From NCBI GenBank assembly GCA_031273495.1, contig JAISRT010000024.1, positions 1 to 45,310 of the forward strand: 45,310 nucleotides of DNA, written 5' to 3'. Source of the DNA: Candidatus Ancillula kalotermitis (lineage in GTDB: Bacteria; Actinomycetota; Actinomycetes; Actinomycetales; Bifidobacteriaceae). Made by a program: the position numbers and the translations under genes. The notes beneath the pieces are model-generated. The model was not told where the DNA came from. It did no database searches and worked only from the letters and a program-made list of their open reading frames with translations. Position 1 is the stretch's first letter. Each line of letters starts with the position of its first letter. Shown here in pieces: positions 27,691 through 40,690 of the stretch.

Positions 27691-29946
27691 ATGGTTACAC
27701 ACCTAGTGAAAATAGGGGAGCAAGTCACCAAAAACGGTGCCGAGGATAAGCGCTTACGGTCCGAAAACGTTATCGAGTCTGCAGGAAAGATGTTCGAGCG
27801 CGCGAAACTGAACCAAAAAAAAATTGTTGAACTAGCGGATCTGGCAAGATTGCAAACATCCTACATCGGTGCGGACGATAATTATTACGAAATCGACACT
27901 GACGCTCTGCTCAAAGTGTTAAGTAGCCTAGGAATTGCGTGTAGCACCCCGGGGGACATAGAGAGAAGCATAGAGAAGCAGAAGAACAAGCGGTGGCTGA
28001 CCCCAATCAAGAAGACCGTAATCGAGATAGCGGAATACGCATCCGAAGTTGAGCTTTACCTCCCCTCAACTGTGTTCAAAAAATTGGACAACTTTGACCT
28101 GCGTATCGTTCTAGAAGAAGGCGCTTCGACACTTGAGAACATTCAGATTGACCAGATTTCGCGCTCACTTGAGGAAAGAGTGGTAGACGATGTAGAGTAT
28201 GAGAAGCATGTATTCAAACTCCCGGAGAACTTACCGCTCGGCTATCACACCATTGTGCTTGATATTGACGACTTGCACCACAAGTCCAGTTTGATTTGCA
28301 CCCCGATGTCCGCACCAGTGCCCAGCAAGCAGATGTATGGGTTTATGGCGCACTTTTATTCGATGCGTTCGCGCACTTCTTGGGGTGTTGGTGACTTCCA
28401 GGACCTAAAAATGCTGACTGACCCGATGAAATCAGAGACTGGTGCCGACTTCTGCCTAATAAATCCGATTCACGCCGACACACCTTCACTCCCACAGACC
28501 CCCTCGCCGTATCTCCCCACCTCGAAGCGCTGGATTAACCCTATTTACATTCGCCCACAGCTGATTGAGGAGTTCATATTCTCCAGCTCGAAAACCCAGA
28601 AATATGTTGAGCAGCTCGCTCGAATGGGGCGCAGTCTGAGCAACGAGAAGGGCAATTTGAACCGGGACGCAGTATGGTCGTTAAAAAAGGCGGCACTACG
28701 TCTAGTGTTTTCTGAAGGCATTAAGGACTCACGTCGTCAAGCAAAGTTCGTCAAGTTCATCAACGCGGGTGGTAGTTCTCTCGCTAAGTTTGCCCTTTGG
28801 TGCGCGCTAGTTGATGACTTTGGTTTTAACGGTGCGTTTCAGCAGGAGTCACCCAATTTAGAGAAGCATAAAGCCTACGCGAAGGATAATGAAGAGGAGC
28901 TGTATTTCTACATGTGGTTGCAGTGGATCGCCTTCGAGCAGTTGGAAGTCCTGCAGAATGACTTCAAGGCAAAGGGTGCAAATATTGGGCTGATTGCAGA
29001 CCTTGCTGTTGGAGTTCACCCCGAGGGTGCCGACGTCTGGGGTAACCGTTCAATGTTTGTCGAGGGCGCGAGTGTTGGTGCCCCACCTGACGTGTATAAC
29101 CAGATGGGTCAGGATTGGTCACAGCCGCCGTTGAGCCCAGAAAAACTTGAGGCGACCGGCTACCGTTTCTATATCGACCAGGTGCGCCAGACTATGAGGC
29201 ATGCCGGGGCAGTCCGCATCGACCACGCCTTAGGTTTGTTCAGGTTGTGGTATGTTCCGCGGGGTGCAACTGCGCGAGAGGGTGCCTACGTCCTGTATGA
29301 CCATGACGCAATGGTGGGTATTCTAGCACTTGAGGCACTGCGTAACAACTGCTATGTTATCGGTGAAGATATGGGGACACGGCCACCACATGCGGCAAAA
29401 TACCTCAAGAACCGTGGCATATTAGGGACGTCGGTGTTATTCTTCGAGCGTGAGAAAAATGGTGATCCCCGTAGTCCCGAAATGTTGCGCGAACTCTGCT
29501 TCTCTAGTGTTACGACCCATGACATACCGCCCACGATTGGTTACCTCGAAGGTGAACATGTTAAGCTGCGCGAAGAGCTTGGACTGCTGACTGAGGACCC
29601 CGCGCAAGTCTACCGCGAGCAGCAGAAAGACCTCCAGAAAGTTAAGGCGTCATTGATTCAAGCAAAACTACTGGATGATAATAAGGCGGATGACGACCTT
29701 GAAGTTTCAATTTCGCTCCAGAAGTCACTCTTTTCGGCACCGAGCCTCCTACTTGGCTTCGCAGTCACTGATTTCGTCGGGGAATACCGTGCACAAAACC
29801 AGCCTGGCACCTCTGACGAGTATCCGAACTGGCGTGTTCCGCTCGAAAATCTAGAAGGGGAACTCGTGTACACTGACAACATCTACGATAACAAGTGTTT
29901 CAGGCACTTTATGGCAAACCTAGAGAAAATGCGTCCTAAACGCTAA
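27691..29946 (+). CDS. malQ: 4-alpha-glucanotransferase (amylomaltase)
   Basis: YGFMAHFYSMRSRTSWGVGDFQDLK, GLIADLAVGVHPEGADVW, RIDHALGLFRLWYVPRG, YVIGEDMGTRPP, SSVTTHDIPPTIGYLEG. Confidence 0.95.
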   Translation: MVTHLVKIGEQVTKNGAEDKRLRSENVIESAGKMFERAKLNQKKIVELADLARLQTSYIGADDNYYEIDTDALLKVLSSLGIACSTPGDIERSIEKQKNKRWLTPIKKTVIEIAEYASEVELYLPSTVFKKLDNFDLRIVLEEGASTLENIQIDQISRSLEERVVDDVEYEKHVFKLPENLPLGYHTIVLDIDDLHHKSSLICTPMSAPVPSKQMYGFMAHFYSMRSRTSWGVGDFQDLKMLTDPMKSETGADFCLINPIHADTPSLPQTPSPYLPTSKRWINPIYIRPQLIEEFIFSSSKTQKYVEQLARMGRSLSNEKGNLNRDAVWSLKKAALRLVFSEGIKDSRRQAKFVKFINAGGSSLAKFALWCALVDDFGFNGAFQQESPNLEKHKAYAKDNEEELYFYMWLQWIAFEQLEVLQNDFKAKGANIGLIADLAVGVHPEGADVWGNRSMFVEGASVGAPPDVYNQMGQDWSQPPLSPEKLEATGYRFYIDQVRQTMRHAGAVRIDHALGLFRLWYVPRGATAREGAYVLYDHDAMVGILALEALRNNCYVIGEDMGTRPPHAAKYLKNRGILGTSVLFFEREKNGDPRSPEMLRELCFSSVTTHDIPPTIGYLEGEHVKLREELGLLTEDPAQVYREQQKDLQKVKASLIQAKLLDDNKADDDLEVSISLQKSLFSAPSLLLGFAVTDFVGEYRAQNQPGTSDEYPNWRVPLENLEGELVYTDNIYDNKCFRHFMANLEKMRPKR

Positions 29947-29964
29947 AAAACGACAAGCATCTGC

Positions 29965-29970
29965 TATAAT
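29965..29970 (+). promoter_or_regulatory. extended -10, 7 nt before LCP gene ATG
   Basis: tctgcTATAATactgataATG. Confidence 0.8.
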
Positions 29971-29977
29971 ACTGATA

Positions 29978-31552
29978 ATGTCTAACCTTGCTAATTTGGC
30001 AAACAGTTCAGGTAGCGATCCCGCGCCTAGAGTTAAGCGCATAAAAACCGATCCTCACGACAAAACGGATAGCGCTAAGAACAGGAGTTTCGAGTCGATA
30101 AAGGTGCGTAACACTGACATCACCAATCTTGAGTATGACATCAAAACGGGTGCGAATGACGAGAAGAAGAATATTGTTCGAATTGAGAAGACTTACCACA
30201 GCGGAAAGCGCAAAGGCGAAGTTAAGGTCAATAGGAAGGGGTTCGCGAAATGCAAAGTGCGGGTCCAAAAGTTCAAGCGGAACGGTATGCCTGTCCTCAA
30301 GCGCGACGGTAACTTTAAGTTGGCGTTCACAAATTCCAGGAGGTTCCTAAATGCACTTCTAATCTTTCTATTTCTTGCACTTATCGCTGTAACAACACTT
30401 GCCGGTATCTTTTACTTTAGTGCAGAAAAATCACTCAACCAGGGCTCAATTCAGGGCAGCTTGAGCGACGTAATTTTGAAGAATGACCCGCTGCAGACCG
30501 ACGACTCAGGGCGAACCAATATCGCGATTCTGGGTACTTCTGAAGATGATGTCGGGCATGACGGTGACACTCTAGTGGATTCAATCATGATTCTTTCGAT
30601 TAATGTGCGCACTGGTGCGGCTAACGCTGTGTCAATCCCACGCGACTTAACCTATAAGGACACTGTGCCGAGCGGGCAGCGGATGTGTAGCGCGGGGATA
30701 ATTTGGAAGTTGAATACTGGGTATATGTGCGGTATGGAGTATGCGATTAACGGGATTGAGATGGATGTCAAAGACCCGAACTATAATCTCGAAAAGCAGC
30801 GACGAGGTGCACGATATATGGCAGACATCCTAGAGAAGGTGACCGGTCTACAGATTCAATACTACGTCAAGGTTGATTATACGGTTGTTTCTCAGACAGT
30901 TGACGTGCTCGGAGGCATTGACGTTATACCTTATTCTGACGACCCGCGCGGCATCTGGGACTGGAATATGGAGCTCAAGATTCCTACAGGACTACAGCAT
31001 CTCGACGGCGCTACGTCATTAAAACTTGCACGTGCTAGGAATGACAATGGTGCCTATGGGCTCGCACGGAGCAACTTTGACCGTGAGATTAACCAGCAGA
31101 TTGTGATCGCAGGAATACGTGAAAAAGCAGCGAACTCGGGTATTCTGCTCAATCCACTTAAAATACTGGAACTCTCGGGTGCACTCGGTAGCCATATTGT
31201 GACCAATTTCAAAACTAGTGAACTACGTAGCCTTGGGCAGATGGCGAACTTGACGCAGAATATTGTCCAGATGCCGTTGCTAGCGCCAAAAGACAACCCG
31301 AGCTTCCTGGACCTCGTGGTTGCGGGGGGCTCTCTTGCCTCACCAAATCTAGGCTCAGTAGTCCTCCCTGTTGCTGGCGAGTTTGATTTCACGGACATCA
31401 AGAAGTATATTCGCATATGCCTAGAGAATAACGGTGCCAATATCACTCAGGCGTCAATCGATGCATTCGGTGGCAAGCGCGGGAAAGTTGGTGTATATTC
31501 GCCTCCGACTGACGATGAGGAGACGACAAGTTCAACGGAGACAACGCACTAA
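29978..31552 (+). CDS. LytR-CpsA-Psr (LCP) family protein, single TM
   Basis: TNIAILGTSEDDVGHDGDTLVDSIMILSINVRTGAANAVSIPRDL, VDVLGGIDVIP, HLDGATSLKLARARND. Confidence 0.93.
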   Translation: MSNLANLANSSGSDPAPRVKRIKTDPHDKTDSAKNRSFESIKVRNTDITNLEYDIKTGANDEKKNIVRIEKTYHSGKRKGEVKVNRKGFAKCKVRVQKFKRNGMPVLKRDGNFKLAFTNSRRFLNALLIFLFLALIAVTTLAGIFYFSAEKSLNQGSIQGSLSDVILKNDPLQTDDSGRTNIAILGTSEDDVGHDGDTLVDSIMILSINVRTGAANAVSIPRDLTYKDTVPSGQRMCSAGIIWKLNTGYMCGMEYAINGIEMDVKDPNYNLEKQRRGARYMADILEKVTGLQIQYYVKVDYTVVSQTVDVLGGIDVIPYSDDPRGIWDWNMELKIPTGLQHLDGATSLKLARARNDNGAYGLARSNFDREINQQIVIAGIREKAANSGILLNPLKILELSGALGSHIVTNFKTSELRSLGQMANLTQNIVQMPLLAPKDNPSFLDLVVAGGSLASPNLGSVVLPVAGEFDFTDIKKYIRICLENNGANITQASIDAFGGKRGKVGVYSPPTDDEETTSSTETTH

Positions 31553-32482
31553 ATGCCAAGTCTTGCGCAAGTCCTTAAAGTCCTCGACCTAGAGCAAAAC
31601 GGGGCTGACAAGTTCACAGGTGGTAATATTTCAATTCCTACTGGAGCAGTGTATGGCGGTCAATTCCTGGCACAGTCAATCATCGCGGCATCAAGGACAA
31701 CTTCTGAATACCGCTTTCCGAATTCAATGCACGCCTACTTCATAAAAAGTGGTGACCTGAAGAAAGAAATCTGCTATACTGTTGATAGGTTACGCGACGG
31801 TGTCAAATTCTCCCACCGCGAATTGTCTGCGTCTCAAAAAGTAGACAACCGCGAAGTATTGGCATTCCGCTCGCTGCTTAATTTCCACGAAAAAGAGGAT
31901 TCTGCGCTTGATTTTAGTGCCGAGATACCCGACGTCCCACTGCCTGAAGAGGTCCAAAAACTGAGCGATAGATTCCTCGAACGTGGGGTGAAAGGAGAGT
32001 GGGGCAACTATTTCATCAATGAAGCACCATTTGAGGTTCGTCAGATTTCCCCGAGCCTATTCTTGACCCAGGACGACACACCAGATCGCATTGAAGCCGC
32101 TTGGTTCAGGATTAACCCCGAGGACGTTGAGATGTTCAAAAAAATGACAGCAGAGCAGTTCGGCAACAATTCCGAGACGCTAAATAGGGCACTCCTCGCG
32201 TTCATCTCCGACCAGTTTGCGTTTTCACCCGCGATACGGAAGTCAAACCTCAACTGGATGACACATGGTGCAAGTTATGTCAGTCTCGACCATTCCCAGC
32301 ACTTCCACCGTGCGGTCGACTTGAGCAAGTGGCACCTAATTTACGGGACATCGCCCGCAGGGGCAAATGCGCGTGGTATCGGTGTTTCCAATATTTTCAG
32401 CATCGCTGGTGATTGCGTCTCGACAGTTGTGCAAGAGGGCTCGATTCGGGTTGCCGACCACGACAGTTCGGTAAAGTTTTGA
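31553..32482 (+). CDS. tesB: acyl-CoA thioesterase II
   Basis: YGGQFLAQSIIAASRT, SMHAYFIKSGD, hot-dog fold; SLDHSQHFHR. Confidence 0.9.
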   Translation: MPSLAQVLKVLDLEQNGADKFTGGNISIPTGAVYGGQFLAQSIIAASRTTSEYRFPNSMHAYFIKSGDLKKEICYTVDRLRDGVKFSHRELSASQKVDNREVLAFRSLLNFHEKEDSALDFSAEIPDVPLPEEVQKLSDRFLERGVKGEWGNYFINEAPFEVRQISPSLFLTQDDTPDRIEAAWFRINPEDVEMFKKMTAEQFGNNSETLNRALLAFISDQFAFSPAIRKSNLNWMTHGASYVSLDHSQHFHRAVDLSKWHLIYGTSPAGANARGIGVSNIFSIAGDCVSTVVQEGSIRVADHDSSVKF

Positions 32483-33261
32483 CACGTCTGGACATATTGC
32501 TGGTTGAGCGCGGTTATGCTTTGTCGCGCAATAAGGCACAGGAATTAATCAAGTCCTCTGCGGTTCTAGTCACTGGGGTCCCCGAGCGCAAGCTGAAGCC
32601 TTCGCTTAATCTTCCCGACGACGCAGTCATCAAGTTAAAAGCGTCCAAGGCTGGAACTGATGGTCAAACAGTGAGCATAGGTGGCGTGCAGGCCACGCAT
32701 TATGTCGCCCGCTCTGCGTTCAAACTGCTCAATGCGCTTGATGAGACACTTTGCAGTGCAATCGCTGGTGGGAGATGCCTTGACGTCGGTGCCTCCACTG
32801 GTGGGTTCGTGCAGGTTCTACTCGAGAAGGGTGCGCAGGAGGTTGTCGCACTAGACGTCGGACGGGGACAATTAAATGAGTCACTAGCGTCCAACCCGAG
32901 AGTGTCTAGCCTGGAAGGTATTAACGTCAAAGATGCCAAGTTCAGCAAGGAGTTCGACATTATTACAGTCGATGTGTCATTCATCTCGGTCACGCATATT
33001 ATACGTCAAGTTGCCTCGTTCCTCAAGACGAGTGGTTATGCTATAATACTAGTTAAGCCGCAGTTTGAGGTGGGCAACTTCAGCACGAAAAGGTTCAAGA
33101 ACGGAGTAGTCAATGACGACGCTCTGATAAGTCGTTGTGTCGAAAACATTATTGCGCAGTGCGCTGACGTGGGGTTGATGAAAATACGACTTGAGCCCGC
33201 AGCAATCCAAGGGAAGAGGGGTAACACTGAGTGGGTGCTGGTGCTGAAAAGCTCATTTTAA
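32479..33261 (+). CDS. tlyA: TlyA-family rRNA 2'-O-methyltransferase, TTG start overlapping tesB stop
   Basis: LTRLDILLVERGYALSRNKAQELIKSSAVLV S4-like domain, CLDVGASTGGFVQVLLEKGAQEVVALDVG. Confidence 0.92.
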   Translation: MTRLDILLVERGYALSRNKAQELIKSSAVLVTGVPERKLKPSLNLPDDAVIKLKASKAGTDGQTVSIGGVQATHYVARSAFKLLNALDETLCSAIAGGRCLDVGASTGGFVQVLLEKGAQEVVALDVGRGQLNESLASNPRVSSLEGINVKDAKFSKEFDIITVDVSFISVTHIIRQVASFLKTSGYAIILVKPQFEVGNFSTKRFKNGVVNDDALISRCVENIIAQCADVGLMKIRLEPAAIQGKRGNTEWVLVLKSSF

Positions 33262-33327
33262 CTACTTCATTAAAAGCCTCTTCAAAAAATGTTACTCCAT
33301 TAAGGGGCACTCCGAAAAAACCGGCAC

Positions 33328-33434
33328 TCCATTAAGGGGCCACGGCCCCCCGCCACCCATGTGGCCAGTGTAGCATGAAGTCGGGGCAGAAAGGCGTCAA
33401 GTGTGTGCTGTGGTTAATAAGTGTGGTTTTTATT
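33328..33434 (+). repeat. repeat family A unit between tlyA and ARH-Nudix gene
   Basis: ccattaaggggccacggccccccgccacccatgtggc...gtggttaataagtgtggtttttat. Confidence 0.95.
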
Positions 33435-33474
33435 GGGCAAAGAGGTTCTGCGATATGTAAATGGAATAATCTGC

Positions 33475-34881
33475 ATGTTTTCTCGTTATAAAGTAATGTT
33501 TGGCGCGCTGTTTGGTGATATAATCGGGAGTACATATGAGTCTGTCCCAGCTTTTGGGTCTGATTTCGATTTGTTTCCTGCCAGTGCGCATTGGACCGAC
33601 GACTCTGTCTTGACGATTGCGACGACGGTCGCCTTGCGTAAATGCCGTGAATTGGGTGCCGAAAGAGCGCGTAACTCCAACCATAGTATTGACGATATAA
33701 GTTTGCGTGAAGTTTGGCCTGATGCACTAACAGACGACGAGATTTCTGTCATTTTTCGAGAATGCTACGCTAAGTATGCAATCATGAATCCTCGTTCGGG
33801 GTTCGGCGGTATGTTCTACGAGAAGTGGCTTGTCGAAAAGAACTTTGTGCCCTACAACTCTTTTGGGAATGGTTCCGCTATGCGTGTTTCGCCAGTGGGT
33901 GAGTATTTCATTCGCGAAGAGCAAGTGCTAAGGTTCGCTAAGTTATCAAGCGCCGTGACTCATGACCATCCTGAAGGCGTAAAAGCCGCACAAGCAGTCG
34001 CACTAGCAGTTTTTCTGGCGCGAAGAGGGTGTACGAAACGCGAAATTCGTGATCGGCTTGTCAAAATGTTCGGGTATGACGAGGCTCCGTATCTAGTCAA
34101 TAGACAGTATGACGAGGTTAAGAAAGGTAGTGTTTGGTCAGAGCGCGCAATGGACTCAGTGCCTGAGGCGATCATCTGTTTTCTGGAGTCGACAAGCTTC
34201 GAAGACTGTGTTCGCAAGGCGGTGTTCCTACAAGGTGACGCGGATACTCAGGCTGCCATTGCTGGCTCAATTGCCTATTCATACTACAAAACCGAGGTCC
34301 CAGAGCATATTGTTGTCCCCGGGATGCGCATAATAACAGGCAGGTTTAACGACGAGATTCGGGCATGGCAACGCGACGAGCAGACGGCGAATTTGCATCA
34401 TAACGGCGACGGTTTCATAAACTGCGAGGGGTGCAAGAAGACGCATTGGGGAGTGAATGGCGCCGCGGGAATGCTTATCGCGCAGACGGAACGCAAAAAA
34501 GTGAAGGCGATTTTATTGCAGTTGCGCAGTCTAGACACTATAATGGGTGGGACTTGGGGTAATCCAGGCGGTGCGATTGACAACGGAGAGTCTGACGAAG
34601 AAGGTGCGCTGCGCGAGGCGTATGAGGAGGCGAATGTTCTTCCGGAAAACATTACGGTGCTCGGCAAAATTGTGCGTGACCATATCAACTGGAAGTTCAC
34701 GACATTCCTTGCGGTTGAGGATCCTGAATGCCCAATAGACCCTGCAGATAACGACAATGAGGCAGTTACCGTCCGTTGGGTGCGCCTTGAGGAGCTTGAC
34801 GAGATTGAACTACTGCCCGCCTTGAAAGATGAACTCCCCGAACTGTTACACGCACTTGAGGACGCTTTGCAGTCAAACTGA
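33475..34881 (+). CDS. fusion: ADP-ribosylglycohydrolase (DraG/ARH-like) + Nudix hydrolase
   Basis: FGALFGDIIGSTYES, HWTDDSVLTIAT, SAVTHDHPEG, QGDADTQAAIAGSIA; then Nudix box GAIDNGESDEEGALREAYEEANV. Start may be 33496. Confidence 0.9.
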   Translation: MFSRYKVMFGALFGDIIGSTYESVPAFGSDFDLFPASAHWTDDSVLTIATTVALRKCRELGAERARNSNHSIDDISLREVWPDALTDDEISVIFRECYAKYAIMNPRSGFGGMFYEKWLVEKNFVPYNSFGNGSAMRVSPVGEYFIREEQVLRFAKLSSAVTHDHPEGVKAAQAVALAVFLARRGCTKREIRDRLVKMFGYDEAPYLVNRQYDEVKKGSVWSERAMDSVPEAIICFLESTSFEDCVRKAVFLQGDADTQAAIAGSIAYSYYKTEVPEHIVVPGMRIITGRFNDEIRAWQRDEQTANLHHNGDGFINCEGCKKTHWGVNGAAGMLIAQTERKKVKAILLQLRSLDTIMGGTWGNPGGAIDNGESDEEGALREAYEEANVLPENITVLGKIVRDHINWKFTTFLAVEDPECPIDPADNDNEAVTVRWVRLEELDEIELLPALKDELPELLHALEDALQSN

Positions 34882-34890
34882 AAGAGGTGC

Positions 34891-34896
34891 TATAAT
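34891..34896 (+). promoter_or_regulatory. extended -10, 6 nt before in-frame ATT 34903
   Basis: ggtgcTATAATagtgaaATT. Confidence 0.75.
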
Positions 34897-34902
34897 AGTG
34901 AA

Positions 34903-36120
34903 ATTAGCACAGGAAAATCTGCGGCTCTACGGTCTTTAACGGCGCTTCTTCTCGGATGCGTTGCGGGTTTTGTCGCCGTTTTTTTGCACCGGATGTGGCT
35001 AAATGCTGTCCTGCCGTTCGGGTTTATCATCGCAATTTTAGGGCTCTTCTGCGCTGGTGTCGTCGTTCGGGCGTATCTTGGCAAAAACTTCACGTACATC
35101 TTTGCGCTTTCCGTTTCGCTGAGTATTTTCTTCCTCGGAACGCTCTCTTCGGGTGACACACTCATCCTCGCTGGCACGATTGAAGGGGAGAAAGGGTATG
35201 CAGGGCTAGTCGGTGTGTGTTTGATGCTCTTCTCGTTCATCTTCCCGTTCCTTGCCTGTCTGCTGCCTGAGAAGTTGTTCACACGGCGTCTGCGTGCTCC
35301 GATTTGGCGAGTTCCTGACGCTGACCTGCAGTTTATGCTCTCGATTGTTGAGATTACCGACGTTATGCTGGAAACCGCGTTTTTGAGCGGTAAGTTCAAG
35401 GCTGAAACTAAGTCGGATTCCACACCTGTGACCGAAGTTGACCGCGACATCGAGAAGTATATTCGAAGTCATATCGAGAGGAAGTTCCCCAACGACGGCA
35501 TACTGGGAGAAGAAGGTGACGACAAACCAGCAAAAAACGGCAGCACGAGGCGGTGGATTGTCGACCCAATTGACGGGACCAAGAATTTTGTCCGTGGCGT
35601 TCCGATCTGCGCAACGCTTATTGCACTCGAGGACGAGGTGACGCTCGAAAATGGTGAACGCATCATCAAGCCAATAAAGTCAATCGTTTCGGCACCACTG
35701 CTGAAGACGCGCTATTGGGGTGTTTCTGATGCTAAAGTGCAGCTCGCCTTCAAGCAGTTTGACCAGTCGAAGCCCGTGCGGATTGAGGTTTCTGGAATAT
35801 CTGACCCGCAGGACGGGACAATTTCTATATCTTCAAGAGGCGGGTGGGCGCAGAATGGGCGCGCGGATTTTATCGACGGTTTGACAAGACGGTTTGCTCG
35901 TACGCGTGGGTTCGGCGACTTCTTTTCGTATATGCTACTTGCACAGGGGAGCGTCGATTGTGCTACTGAACCAGACTTAGAGCTCTATGATATTGCGGCA
36001 CTACTTCCGATCGTCGAGGGTGCAGGCGGTAGGCTAGTTGATGTTGACCAGAATGCTTGGACTACTCGCGCCGGGATACGCTCTGCGCTTGCGACTAATG
36101 GTGCCCTGACACTCACATAA
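34903..36120 (+). CDS. N-terminal multi-TM domain fused to inositol-monophosphatase-like (HisN/histidinol-phosphatase-like) domain; putative ATT start
   Basis: Hydrophobic N-terminus SLTALLLGCVAGFVAVF...; IMPase motifs GEEGDD, WIVDPIDGTKNFVRG, YDIAALLPIVEGAGG. Only in-frame conventional start is TTG 34984, which would remove TM1. Confidence 0.8.
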   Translation: MSTGKSAALRSLTALLLGCVAGFVAVFLHRMWLNAVLPFGFIIAILGLFCAGVVVRAYLGKNFTYIFALSVSLSIFFLGTLSSGDTLILAGTIEGEKGYAGLVGVCLMLFSFIFPFLACLLPEKLFTRRLRAPIWRVPDADLQFMLSIVEITDVMLETAFLSGKFKAETKSDSTPVTEVDRDIEKYIRSHIERKFPNDGILGEEGDDKPAKNGSTRRWIVDPIDGTKNFVRGVPICATLIALEDEVTLENGERIIKPIKSIVSAPLLKTRYWGVSDAKVQLAFKQFDQSKPVRIEVSGISDPQDGTISISSRGGWAQNGRADFIDGLTRRFARTRGFGDFFSYMLLAQGSVDCATEPDLELYDIAALLPIVEGAGGRLVDVDQNAWTTRAGIRSALATNGALTLT

Positions 36121-36141
36121 CTTCGGTTTGCGCCCCTCTAT

Positions 36142-36352
36142 TGTCATCCTTGGGCACACTGCCCCTTCATGTCATCCCAGCGTAGCGTGGCATAAAGCCA
36201 AGGGCAGGCGCGGCTTGTCCGTCCCATGTCATCCTTGGGCAGTCCGCCCCATGTCATCCTTGGGCACACTGCCCCCTCATGTCATCCTTGGCTTTATGCC
36301 GAGGATCTACTGACACGATGTACTCTATGTACCCTCGGGACAAGCCCAAGTG
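36142..36352. repeat. repeat family B cluster, multiple units
   Basis: tgtcatccttgggc repeated; tgtcatccttggctttatgccgaggatct; cctcgggacaagcccaag. Confidence 0.92.
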
Positions 36353-36690
36353 TGACAGAATGGGTCAAACTCGCTTGCGAGTTTGGCAAATAAGCGGAAG
36401 AGGGGTGTCGCGTCCACCCGCGCGCTAGCGCGCGGGACCCTGAGACGCACCCGCCCCAGCGGCGGACAGCGTAGCGAATAGGCGCTCGATTCATTCGGCG
36501 CCGTCAATGAGCGGAGTGTGCTTGAGAAGTGTGAAACACTTCGAGGTCCGCGCCGGAAAGCGACGATATAGCGAGCGTAGCGAGCGCTGAGGAGCGAGGC
36601 TCAAAGCGTGAGCAGCGGTTCGTCTCCCTGACGATTAATCTGTTATGAATAGCACTTATTATTCCGGAGGAAAATTTGCGAATGAAGTCA
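36352..36690 (+). repeat. composite repeat C/D copy A
   Basis: gtgacagaatgggtcaaactcgcttgcgagtttggcaaataagcgg...gttatgaatagcacttat...gcgaatgaagt. Confidence 0.88.
36417..36436. repeat. 20-bp perfect palindrome inside composite repeat copy A
   Basis: CCCGCGCGCTAGCGCGCGGG. Confidence 0.98.
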
Positions 36691-36971
36691 AATATGGTCA
36701 AACTCGCTTGCCAGTTTGGCAAATAAGCGGAAGGAGAGCTCGAGAGGAGAGCGCAGCGGTTCTTCCTCTCGAAGTTAAATTTGTTATGAATAGCACTTAC
36801 TGAATTCGCCGCATTTGGTTCGATCGCTCCGCGCTCTCATTACGCCCCTCGCACAGGCTTCGCCAGTGCTCAAACACACTCCACTCGCTTTACGCCGCCG
36901 AATAAATCGTCGGCTGCTCGCTACGCTGGGCATGTGCTTCGCCACCCTGCGAATGAAGTTAGTGCTATACT
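36691..36971 (+). repeat. composite repeat C/D copy B ending at the TPM gene -10 box
   Basis: ggtcaaactcgcttgccagtttggcaaataagcgg...cagcggttcttcctctcgaagttaaatttgttatgaatagcacttactgaattcg...ccctgcgaatgaagttagtgctatact. Confidence 0.93.
36966..36971 (+). promoter_or_regulatory. extended -10, 6 nt before TPM gene ATG
   Basis: agtgcTATACTacagatATG. Confidence 0.8.
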
Positions 36972-36977
36972 ACAGAT

Positions 36978-40634
<3,657 letters not shown>

Positions 40635-40690
40635 AGAGCAGAACACTATTAGACCTAGTTGAAGGACGAGAGCAGGATGAACTACTCTTC

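Noticed and set aside
36128-36494. Short ORFs in the repeat cluster (VILGHTAPSCHPS..., MNRAPIRYAVRRWGG...)
   Set aside because: They are translations of family B/C repeats, not genes
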